Assembly: GCF_030846195.1 (NCBI RefSeq)
Contig: NZ_JAVCWH010000006.1
Location: 62,001 to 126,000 of the forward strand
DNA: 64,000 bases
Origin: Paracoccus yibinensis
GTDB taxonomy: Bacteria > Pseudomonadota > Alphaproteobacteria > Rhodobacterales > Rhodobacteraceae
Direction: 5' to 3'
Shown: in pieces, positions 54,693-62,165 of the stretch
How positions within the stretch are numbered: position 1 is the first letter of the stretch
How the letters are laid out: each line of letters begins with the position of its first letter
Program-made: the position numbers and the translations under genes
The notes under the pieces: generated by a model
The model's database searches: none
The model's input: only the letters and a program-made list of their open reading frames with translations
What the model was told of the DNA's origin: nothing

Positions 54693-55943
54693 ATGGTCGA
54701 TGTTCTGGTTCCGCTTGAACAGGAAGGCACCGAGGCCGTCGTGTCGTCCTGGCTGCGAGCAGTCGGCGATCTTGTGATAAAGGATGATCCCCTGCTTGAA
54801 CTGGAAACCGACAAGGTTTCCGTCGAGGTTCCGGCGCCTTCCTCGGGTCGGCTTGCCGAAATCCTGATCGATGCCGGGCAGAAGGCCCTGCCGGGTGCTG
54901 TCCTTGCCCGGATCGAAGCGGCCGATCCGAACCCCGCCAACCTGACCGAGCCTGCTCCTGCTGCAGAGGCCGCCTTTTCCCCCGAGGCTTCGCGCACCTG
55001 TTCGACAGGCCGCGACATGACCGCCTGGCATTCGCCGTCCGTGCGGAAAGCCCTGGCCGAAACAGGCATCGACCCGAAGCAGGTGGAAGGCAGCGGGCGC
55101 AACGGACGCCTGACACGCGCCGATGTGGATGCCGCCGCCGCCAGACTGCGCGAGCGGAATCCGGCCCTCCACCCCGAGCCTGAGGCTGTTGCCCAGCCGA
55201 AAGTGCCGCCACCCCCCACGGCAACGCCGGCGAGTGGATCGCGTCTGGCAGGAACTTCCGTTCCGCACGACCAGATGCGACTGGCCATCGCCCGCAATAT
55301 GGTCAAGTCGGTCACGGAGGCACCCCAGGTCACCGCCGTCTTCGAGGCGGATTTCAGCGCCATCATGGCGCACCGGAACCGGAACAAGGATGCCTTCGCC
55401 GCCGACGGGATATCGCTTTCCTATACCGCCTACATCATCCTGGCCGCCGCCCGCGCGATGGAGGCGATGCCGCAGGTCAACAGCCGCTGGCATTCGGACC
55501 GGTTGGAAATCTTCGGGGACGTGAATATCGGCATCGGCACTGCCCTGGGGGACAAGGGGTTGATCGTGCCCGTCATCCGCCGCGTGCAGGATCTGTCGCT
55601 CAAGGGAGTTGCGTCCCGCTTGCAGGATGTCACGCAGCGCGCACGGAACGGCAAGCTTGTCGCCGAGGATATGCGCGATGGCACATTCACCATTTCGAAC
55701 CACGGCGTCTCGGGATCGCTGTTCGCCTCTCCGATCATCATCAACCAGCCACAGTCGGCCATACTGGGCATCGGCAAGCTGGAAAAGCGTGTCGTTGTTC
55801 GAGAGGTCGGAGGAGTCGATACAATACAGGTCCGTCCGATGGCCTACGTTTCCCTGACGATCGATCACCGGGTTCTTGACGGCCACCAGACGAATGGCTG
55901 GTTGACAGCCTTTGTGGCGGCTCTTGAGGGCTGGAAGGACTAG
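54693..55943 (+). CDS. 2-oxoacid dehydrogenase E2 (dihydrolipoyl acyltransferase)
   Basis: A 416-residue E2. The lipoyl domain is residues 1-76 with the modified Lys41 in LETDKVSVEV. A Pro/Ala linker and a peripheral-subunit-binding domain follow (about 110-147; SPSVRKALAETGIDPKQVEG). The catalytic domain ends with SLTIDHRVLDGHQ, the acyltransferase His-Asp motif. FTISNHGVSGSLFASPI resembles succinyltransferase E2s as well. It starts 1 nt after the E1 stop. No E3 (lipoamide dehydrogenase) gene follows, so E3 must be shared from elsewhere. Substrate is inferred from the BkdR-like regulator. Confidence 0.87.
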   Translation: MVDVLVPLEQEGTEAVVSSWLRAVGDLVIKDDPLLELETDKVSVEVPAPSSGRLAEILIDAGQKALPGAVLARIEAADPNPANLTEPAPAAEAAFSPEASRTCSTGRDMTAWHSPSVRKALAETGIDPKQVEGSGRNGRLTRADVDAAAARLRERNPALHPEPEAVAQPKVPPPPTATPASGSRLAGTSVPHDQMRLAIARNMVKSVTEAPQVTAVFEADFSAIMAHRNRNKDAFAADGISLSYTAYIILAAARAMEAMPQVNSRWHSDRLEIFGDVNIGIGTALGDKGLIVPVIRRVQDLSLKGVASRLQDVTQRARNGKLVAEDMRDGTFTISNHGVSGSLFASPIIINQPQSAILGIGKLEKRVVVREVGGVDTIQVRPMAYVSLTIDHRVLDGHQTNGWLTAFVAALEGWKD

Positions 55944-56049
55944 AAGCCTCAAGGTCGAACCGGCACGAGCGAGCTAGGCCGGCCTGAACAACTCCAATGC
56001 GGCCTCGGTCGTCGGAAGGGTTTCTCGGATCCGTGGCCGCGTCCGGGCG

Positions 56050-56425
56050 GACTGGCTTTGCCACCTCTGCAGGCGTCTTAAAGCCGGGGCAGCTGCGGGG
56101 CGTGGCATTGAGGCTTGCGCAGGTCTTCCTGCGACAGGGTTGTTCGGATCGGTGTCGAAGCCTGGCCATTGTCGCCATTGCCTGTTGGCATTCTCGGGCG
56201 CATCTTTCTGCCACGCCGGCTGGGCCTCGCAGAGCCATGTCGGCGTGCAACCCCGGCCTGCAGATGGAAGCGATCGACACATCCGGCGCCCCGATCGAAG
56301 CTGATGGTTTGACAGGCATGCCGGGGCAGGGGCGATCTGCGCCGTGACCGGCTTGGTGCGTTTCTCCGCGTTCTTCAGCGCCACCAGGAAGCGGCTGGCG
56401 CGCAGGGTCATGAAGGTCCCGGCCT
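56050..56425 (-). pseudogene. Decayed IS30-family transposase fragment
   Basis: No intact gene lies in 55944-56433, but minus-strand pieces in two frames line up with the catalytic end of IS30 transposases. In order they are ASRFLVALKNAEKR, then ISFDRGAGCVDRFHLQAG in one frame. After a shift come WLCEAQPAWQKDAPENANRQ and FDTDPNN, and after another shift LNATPRSCPGFKTPAEV. The DRG, PWQK-like, EN-N and LN-TPR...TPAEV landmarks are those of the IS30 DDE domain. The N-terminal half and terminal repeats are not seen, so it is a dead remnant. The short stretch 55944-56049 shows nothing else. Confidence 0.72.
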
Positions 56426-56481
56426 GCCGCCGCTTACAGGTCTTCGCGATCCGCCCCGCCGCCGGTCGCGCAGGGTGTCCG

Positions 56482-57357
56482 GGCAAGGCCGGTGCAGGAC
56501 ACCACGATGATCGTGTCGATGAAGGTCTGCGTCATCGACGCAAGCCCCTGCCGCACCGGATGCGTCGTCTGGGCCAAGGCCGCCGCGATGGCCGATCCCA
56601 GGAACCCACCCACGGCCGAAGTGGCGGTGAAGGCCTAGAAAAACACCTGGGCAAAGGCTGCGGGCACGTCGCCGATATTGGTGCCCAGGATATACAGCGC
56701 CCCCGGCACGTAGAGCAGGATCATTGCCGGCACGAAGCCTGCCGTGATGCGGCCGATGGACTTGATGCCACCCACCAGCACCACCAGCGTCAGGCCCGCC
56801 AGCACCGCCCCCGTGACCCAGGTCGGCACGGCGAAGCTGCGTCCCAGGTTCGAGGCGATGGAATTGCCCTGCGTCATGTTGCCGATGTCGAACGACGCGC
56901 GGACCGCGAAGATCGCGAAGGACAGCGCCAGGATGCGGCCCAAGCCGCCTGGAATGCCGCGTTCCAGGTAGTATTGCGGACCGCCCGACTTCTCGCCCGC
57001 CGTGTCGGTGGTGCGGAAGCGGACGCCCAGAAAGGCATCGGAATACTTGGACGCCATGCCCAAGAGCGCCGTCACCCATATCCAGAACAGCGCGCCAGGG
57101 CTCCCGATGCCGATGGCGGTGGCGACGCCCACGATGTTGCCCGTGCCGACCGTGGCGGCCATCGCCGTGGTCAGTGCCTGAAACTGCGAGATGTCGCCTT
57201 CGGCATTGTTGTCCTTGCGTCTGATCAGGCCAACCGCAACGCGGCGCCTAGCCGCAGGAACTGGATCCCGCCCCGCCGCCAGAAGCAGAGGGATCAGCGG
57301 GAACGGACCCTAGACGACGCCGCCCACGGTCCCTAGAAAGGTTTCGATTTTGTCCAT
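56482..57357 (-). pseudogene. Decayed alanine/sodium symporter gene (AGCS family)
   Basis: Read from ATG 57357 (MDKIETFLGTVGGVV) the frame hits TAG at codon 16, where family members have a Trp codon. The region 57240-57290 needs frameshifts. It then reads GDISQFQALTTAMAATVGTGNIVGVATAIG and a long intact stretch with SGGPQYYLERGIP (both are AGCS hallmarks). Another in-frame TAG occurs at 56637-56635. After it the similarity resumes as [14 protein letters not shown], with an internal deletion, and ends near 56482 before the IS30 remnant. The gene cannot make a working transporter. Confidence 0.85.
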
Positions 57358-57565
57358 TTGGCCAGGGTCCCTGTTTTGCGCGCAACACAAGGGCGCGGCC
57401 CTGAATTCTCAACCCATCCGTCCCGGACAGAGATCGTGGGCGAACATGGCCGCCACTGCAAGGCAATCACACCCGGCGGGCATAGGCAGGATCCTGCCGG
57501 CACGCGCGGGGACGTCTTTCGCAGGGCATGCGCTTCGTGGGAAATGCCCCCTTCAACAAGAGCGG

Positions 57566-57581
57566 CGCGACTCGAGTCGCG
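57566..57581. promoter_or_regulatory. Perfect 16-bp palindrome upstream of minC
   Basis: CGCGACTCGAGTCGCG is a perfect, spacerless palindrome ending 21 nt before the chosen minC start. It lies in the 245-nt gap between the dead symporter gene and minC, which otherwise shows no gene. It may be an operator for the min operon; no regulator is known to me. Confidence 0.5.
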
Positions 57582-57602
57582 ATCCGCCAGAGCAGGAGCA
57601 GA

Positions 57603-58355
57603 GTGTTCGACGTGTCAGATGGATACGCCCGTGCCAGGCCCGTCGCGCCGCCGGCAAAGACGGCCGCATTTCAGGTGCGGGGCCGATTCCTGACCGTTCT
57701 GACGCTTCGCATCGACAGTGGGATCGCGGATGACCGTTTCCACGCGCAGCTGGAGGAGCAGCTGGGCCGGACGCCACAGTTCTTTTCCGGCGCCCCGGTG
57801 GTTCTGGATCTGGGGCAGGCGCCTGGCCTGCATGACACCAGCCGCATCCGGACCCTGGTGGACAAACTGCGCCAGCAGGAATTGCAGGTCTTCGGCGTGC
57901 AGAACGCCGCAGGTTTCGACCCGGCGGCGCTGCGGGATCTGGGCCTGATCGCCGTGAACACGGGGCGCGACGCCCCTCTGCCCCGCCAAAGCGATCCGGT
58001 CCAGGCCGCTGCCCCCCCCCGCCCGGCCGAAACCAAGGTCATCCGCTCGCCCGTACGGTCGGGCCAGATGATCGTGGCCGAACAGGGCGACCTGACGGTG
58101 ATCGGGTCGGTGGCCTCGGGGGCGGAACTGATCGCGGCGGGCAACATCCACGTCTATGGCATCCTGCGCGGCCGGGCCATGGCGGGCTGCCACGGCAACG
58201 AGAACGCGCATATCTTCTGTCAAAGCCTGGACGCCGAACTGGTGGCCATTGCGGGTCTTTATCAGACCAGCGAGTCGCTGGACGACGCCGCGCGCCAACG
58301 CTGCACCCACATTTACCTGGAGAACGAGAAACTTCGCATGGAGGTAATCGCATGA
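57603..58355 (+). CDS. minC: Septum site-determining protein MinC
   Basis: A 250-residue division inhibitor. The N-terminal MinC_N domain (about residues 18-120; AFQVRGRFLTVLTLRI, FFSGAPVVLDLG) blocks FtsZ assembly. The C-terminal beta-helix (about 145-245; VRSGQMIVAEQGDLTVIGSVASGAELIAAGNIHVYG) binds MinD. The start is uncertain: GTG 57603 has AGGAG 4 nt away and GTG 57612 has it 13 nt away, both in frame. The stop overlaps minD (ATGA). The three min genes form one operon. Confidence 0.93.
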   Translation: MFDVSDGYARARPVAPPAKTAAFQVRGRFLTVLTLRIDSGIADDRFHAQLEEQLGRTPQFFSGAPVVLDLGQAPGLHDTSRIRTLVDKLRQQELQVFGVQNAAGFDPAALRDLGLIAVNTGRDAPLPRQSDPVQAAAPPRPAETKVIRSPVRSGQMIVAEQGDLTVIGSVASGAELIAAGNIHVYGILRGRAMAGCHGNENAHIFCQSLDAELVAIAGLYQTSESLDDAARQRCTHIYLENEKLRMEVIA

Positions 58356-59200
58356 CAACGGAAGCCAAGAAGGACGCGCCCCTGGGGCGGGTCATCGTGA
58401 TCACCTCGGGCAAGGGGGGCGTGGGCAAGACGACCTCGTCCGCCGCGATCTCGGCCGGGCTTGCCAAGCAGGGCTTCAAGACGGTCGTGATCGACTTCGA
58501 CGTGGGTCTGCGCAACCTGGACATGATCATGGGCTGCGAGCGCCGCGTGGTCTTCGACTTCATCAACGTCATCCAGGGCGACGCCAAGCTCAAGCAGGCG
58601 CTGATCAAGGACAAGCGGCTGGAAACGCTGTTCATCCTGCCCACCTCGCAGACCCGCGACAAGGACGCCCTGACCAAGGAGGGCGTCGAGCAGATCCTGG
58701 CCGAGCTGAAGGCCGAGTTCGACTATATCGTCTGCGACAGCCCGGCGGGCATCGAGCGCGGCGCCCAGATGGCGATGTATTACGCCGACGAGGCCGTGGT
58801 CGTCACCAACCCCGAGGTGTCGTCCGTGCGCGACAGCGACCGCGTCCTTGGCCTGCTGAGCAGCCAGACCAAGCGCGCCGAGACCGAGGGCGCCGAGCCG
58901 ATCAAGGCCCAGGTCCTGCTGACCCGCTATGACCAGGCGCGTGTCGACAGCGGAGAGATGATGACGGTCGAGGACGTGCTGGAAATCCTGGCGGTGCCGC
59001 TGCTGGGCGTGATCCCGGAAAGCAAGGCGATCCTCAAGGCCTCGAACGTGGGCACGCCGGTCGTGCTGGACGAACCCTCGGCCGCGTCGCGCGCCTACGA
59101 GGATGCCGTGTCCCGGCTGACCGGCACCCAGGTCGAGATGCGCATCCAGGGCGAACGCCGCCCCGGCCTGTTCCAGCGTCTGTTCAAGCGTGCGTCATGA
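58352..59200 (+). CDS. minD: Septum site-determining ATPase MinD
   Basis: A 282-residue ParA-like ATPase. The deviant Walker A is KGGVGKTT (residues 21-28), then DFDVGLRNLDMIMGCERR, the Walker B is YIVCDSPAGIERGA, and the C-terminal amphipathic membrane helix is RPGLFQRLFKR. It recruits MinC to the membrane and is moved by MinE. Overlaps of 4 nt join it to minC and minE. Confidence 0.96.
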   Translation: MTTEAKKDAPLGRVIVITSGKGGVGKTTSSAAISAGLAKQGFKTVVIDFDVGLRNLDMIMGCERRVVFDFINVIQGDAKLKQALIKDKRLETLFILPTSQTRDKDALTKEGVEQILAELKAEFDYIVCDSPAGIERGAQMAMYYADEAVVVTNPEVSSVRDSDRVLGLLSSQTKRAETEGAEPIKAQVLLTRYDQARVDSGEMMTVEDVLEILAVPLLGVIPESKAILKASNVGTPVVLDEPSAASRAYEDAVSRLTGTQVEMRIQGERRPGLFQRLFKRAS

Positions 59201-59475
59201 ACCTGTTCAGCTTTGTCCGCAAGCCGCGCCCGACCCAGACAGCCCAGACCGCAAAGGACCGGCTGCAAATCCTTCTTGCGCATGAACGCAGCAGCGGCAC
59301 CGCCGAGGCGGATTACCTGCCGATGCTGCAACGCGACATCATCGCGGCGATCCGCAAGTATGTCCCGATCGGGGAACAGGATGTCGATGTCCGCATGGAG
59401 CGCGGCGACCAGATGTCCAGTCTCGAGATCAACATCGAACTGCACGGCGCGGCCCCCCCGCGCAAACCGGTTTGA
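59197..59475 (+). CDS. minE: Cell division topological specificity factor MinE
   Basis: A 92-residue MinE. The N-terminal anti-MinCD helix follows NLFSFVRKPRP and includes AKDRLQILLAHERS. The C-terminal topological domain includes YLPMLQRDIIAAIRKYVPI and VDVRMERGDQMSSLEINIEL. It ends the min operon. The full set minCDE should work here. Confidence 0.95.
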   Translation: MNLFSFVRKPRPTQTAQTAKDRLQILLAHERSSGTAEADYLPMLQRDIIAAIRKYVPIGEQDVDVRMERGDQMSSLEINIELHGAAPPRKPV

Positions 59476-59799
59476 CGCCCAAGGCCTTGCCGCGTGATGG
59501 CGGCAGGGCTGCCCTGCCTCGGCAGGCTTTCGAAGAATTGCCGGATTGAAAGTTGGCGCCTGTCAACGGGACGCAGCAACCGCATCGCGGTTTCGCAGCA
59601 CCTAAGAAAATCGTGTTTCCTGGGCGTGTCCCATCATCCAATCGCGCCATGTGCCGTAAGGCCGCCCCACCGTGATTAGACCAATTTTCGCGCATGCGAT
59701 GCTGGCAACAATCTGGCAAGCAACAGTGAAGTAGGCCTCTGAGAACGGCGGTGAAAAACTAGTCCACGGAAGCGGCGGCATGGAGCTGCTGCGGGCAGC
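59476..59799. other. Intergenic region before the IS21 fragment
   Basis: No gene is seen in these 324 nt. A GGCAGG/CCTGCC inverted repeat lies near 59505-59521, without a T-run. The right end (around 59750-59767, GTGAAAAACTAGTCCAC) looks like the leader that precedes istA in IS21-family elements. Confidence 0.45.
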
Positions 59800-60177
59800 G
59801 TGGAACTATATCTCAGGATCGGCCAGGCCTGCGCGGCGGGTATGAGCCAGCGTCAGGCGGCGAGGGCCTTCAACATCTCCCGCGATACGGTTGCGAAGAT
59901 GATGACGTTCTCGGTGCCGCCGGATTACCGGCGGGCGGCCGAGGTCAGGCGACAGAAGCTTGATCCCCTCATCCCGATCATCGAGGCCTGGCTTGAGGCG
60001 GACCGCTCCATGTCGTGGAAGCAGCGACATACGGCTAAACGGGTGTTCGACCGGCTGCGTGACGCATGCAGTTTCACCGGCGGCTACACGATCATCAAGG
60101 ATTACATCCGGGAGCGGGAACGGCGGGGCCAAGAAGTCTTCATGCCGCTTGCGCATCCACCGGGCCATGCGCAGGCT
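59800..60177 (+). pseudogene. istA: IS21-family transposase IstA, N-terminal fragment
   Basis: From GTG 59800 the reading matches the first 126 or so residues of IstA: MELYLRIGQACAAGMSQRQAAR with its helix-turn-helix, then SVPPDYRRAAEVRRQKLDP, KQRHTAKRVFDRLRD, GGYTIIKDYIRERERRGQE and PLAHPPGHAQA. The match stops there, and the frame closes at 60213 with unrelated residues. Full IstA has about 500 residues with a DDE domain, and istB should follow; both are missing. It is a dead remnant. Confidence 0.85.
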
Positions 60178-60421
60178 GGCTGCGCGGCCTCGGCTGCCAC
60201 CCGCACGGTGTGAGTCGCTTAATCCGTGTCATGGCAGTCTCTTCGGATACAAGCGCCCCACATGCCTGGATAATACTCGCCTTGGTTGCCGGGTGGGAGG
60301 AAACATCACTTTATAGGCTTAAAATCCTGTATTTATTGGCAGGTCGCCAACGTGCAAGCAACGGGCAACAATCAATTCGGATGCTGATCTGTTAAGCACC
60401 CCGTTTGTCGTAACGAGGATC

Positions 60422-61084
60422 ATGCAGATGTTCGCGAAACTGCGCATGTGCTTCGGCGCCCTGATAGTGTCGGCTTCTTGGATAACCGTGCCTGCCTGGG
60501 GCGCTACCGTGACCACGCTCCCTGATGGGCCTGCAGGCGGCACTGCCATCGACCTGAAGGTCGACGACTTCGAACGTCTCGGCAACTGCGGAGGCGGCGG
60601 GTCCGTCGTCAACGATGGTTGCTCGGTCGTGACGAAGGCGGACCCTGCCGCGCCCCACGCCTTTGGCCGCTTTGATCCGCCGCCCTCGACCTACTGGATC
60701 GACAGCCAGGACATCGACAAGCTGAAGTGGACCGTCATGGCCCCGGTAAGCTTTTCGTCCATGACCTTTGCCCTAACCGACGCACATGATCAGAAAGACA
60801 GCCATTTCGTCATGTCTTTCCTCGAAGACGGCACTTGGACGCCCATCTGGGAAATCGCAACCGAGCAGCAGAACGGCAATCTCTTCTGGCTGACCGTGGA
60901 CTTTGGCAAGGCCATCACAGCGGCTGAGTTCATGTTTTCGACCAAGTCCGAGCCGGGTTATGACGGTTACGGCATCTCGCAAGTGACCGTAGCCCCTGCG
61001 CCCGTTCCGGTGCCTGCTGCGGCCGTGCTTCTGGCAAGTGGGTTGGCCCTCATGGCGGGTTTTCGGCGGCGCACCCGACGCTGA
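60422..61084 (+). CDS. Secreted protein with VPxPA-CTERM-type sorting tail
   Basis: A 220-residue protein with a signal peptide (about residues 1-27, ending PAWGA). Its C-terminal tail has VPVPAAAVLLASGLALMAGF followed by RRRTRR, the VPLPA-CTERM layout with one change. The middle has a beta-rich look (FALTDAHDQKDSHFVMSF, FWLTVDFGKAITAAEFMF) and two Cys (GNCGGGG, NDGCSVV). It probably goes to the cell surface or the exopolysaccharide made by neighbouring glycosyltransferases. GAGG precedes ATG 60422, and a second ATG two codons later is possible. Confidence 0.78.
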   Translation: MQMFAKLRMCFGALIVSASWITVPAWGATVTTLPDGPAGGTAIDLKVDDFERLGNCGGGGSVVNDGCSVVTKADPAAPHAFGRFDPPPSTYWIDSQDIDKLKWTVMAPVSFSSMTFALTDAHDQKDSHFVMSFLEDGTWTPIWEIATEQQNGNLFWLTVDFGKAITAAEFMFSTKSEPGYDGYGISQVTVAPAPVPVPAAAVLLASGLALMAGFRRRTRR

Positions 61085-61421
61085 GGTTGTAACAGACATC
61101 CCACCCGCTTGGCTGCCGATCCATCGGCGCCCTTGGGCCTGTGGCAAGCCTATGCCCTTCCGCGGCTTCAACGGAGAAACAAGTTATTACCCTGCAAGGC
61201 CTAGCCGCGGAACGGCGAGCAGTGCCGGGATCGCCGTTGCATAGTCTGACGTGGCCACGACTTGGCGCGGGCGCAGCTTGCCCGGTTCCGCCAAGCCGTC
61301 AAGCAGGGTTGCGACCGGCGTGCTGCGGCCCAGATCGGCGAGGCTTCCCGCCGCAGAAAGCAATGCGTAGCGCGATCTTGGTGCAGGGCGACTGTCCTTT
61401 GGCTGTCTTGCGGCAGCTGGC
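61085..61421. other. Gap without a recognised gene
   Basis: These 337 nt lie between the VPxPA protein and the end of the convergent glycosyltransferase gene. Open frames on both strands are short, and none has a recognisable motif. No terminator with a T-run was found. Confidence 0.5.
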
Positions 61422-62165
61422 TTACAGTGTCCGGTAGTGATTTATCGCCAAGGTCTCGCTGGGACGACACACGGCGCGAATTTCCGCGTTTTGGCGGCTG
61501 ACAGACCTGCCCCAACGCCGCTTGGCAACCACGGTGTCGGGTATCACTCTGTGAACGGCCCCAAAACGCATAACTTCCAAGTTCCAGTGCCAGTCTTCGT
61601 AGCCATAGCCCAGGTCTGGTTTGCGTGCTTGGTAAGGAACACGCAGCGCAAACGACCTGGGACAAATGCACATCATATCCCAATAATTGTTGAAATAAAG
61701 GTATGCCTTTGAATAAAGGGGATCGAGCTGGTCGATGAGGGAAAAGACATTGGCGTCTTCGTCGAAGATCCAGTTTAATTCCGGATGAGCAATTTCCAAG
61801 CTGTCGGCTGGACGTTTCTGAAGGAAACGGACCGCTGCGATCAACCAGTTCTCGGATATCAGATCATCGCCATCAAGCCAGGCCAGCCATTTGCCGGACG
61901 ATTGACGCACCAGCCTGTTCCGCAGGATATAGGGATCCCTGAAATCGTAGTGTTCGACGCGCCAGTTCCTGACGATATCCGGCTGGGCAAAAAACTGCGC
62001 AGTTTCAAAGGTTGGCGCATCAAGGCCCACCAGCCTTTCCACTGTCAACCCGCCAGCTTCGGCTGCTGCAATCGCTCGTTCGGCGCTTTGCAAGGATGGT
62101 CCAGCCAGGTGAGCCTCGTTGTGAGCTGTGACCAGGACCGAGATATCCGCACTTTTGCCTATCAT
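61422..62165 (-). CDS. Glycosyltransferase family 2 (GT-A fold)
   Basis: A 247-residue inverting glycosyltransferase. The start ISVLVTAHNEAHLAGPSLQSA is the GT2 nucleotide-sugar loop, WLAWLDGDDLISENWLIAAV holds the DxD-like metal motif (DGDD), and GYEDWHWNLEVM carries the ED catalytic-base motif. ATG 62165 overlaps the stop of the upstream glycosyltransferase (ATGA). It likely adds a sugar during surface polysaccharide synthesis. Its base composition is visibly less GC-rich than the left part of the window, suggesting horizontal origin. Confidence 0.87.
   Translation of the reverse strand: MIGKSADISVLVTAHNEAHLAGPSLQSAERAIAAAEAGGLTVERLVGLDAPTFETAQFFAQPDIVRNWRVEHYDFRDPYILRNRLVRQSSGKWLAWLDGDDLISENWLIAAVRFLQKRPADSLEIAHPELNWIFDEDANVFSLIDQLDPLYSKAYLYFNNYWDMMCICPRSFALRVPYQARKPDLGYGYEDWHWNLEVMRFGAVHRVIPDTVVAKRRWGRSVSRQNAEIRAVCRPSETLAINHYRTL

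Noticed and set aside
53444..55387. 647-codon minus-strand frame
   Set aside because: Antisense shadow of the E1 and E2 genes, without conserved motifs.
55997..56347. 116-codon plus-strand frame
   Set aside because: It lies opposite the IS30 remnant; the minus-strand pieces match transposase landmarks while this frame matches nothing.
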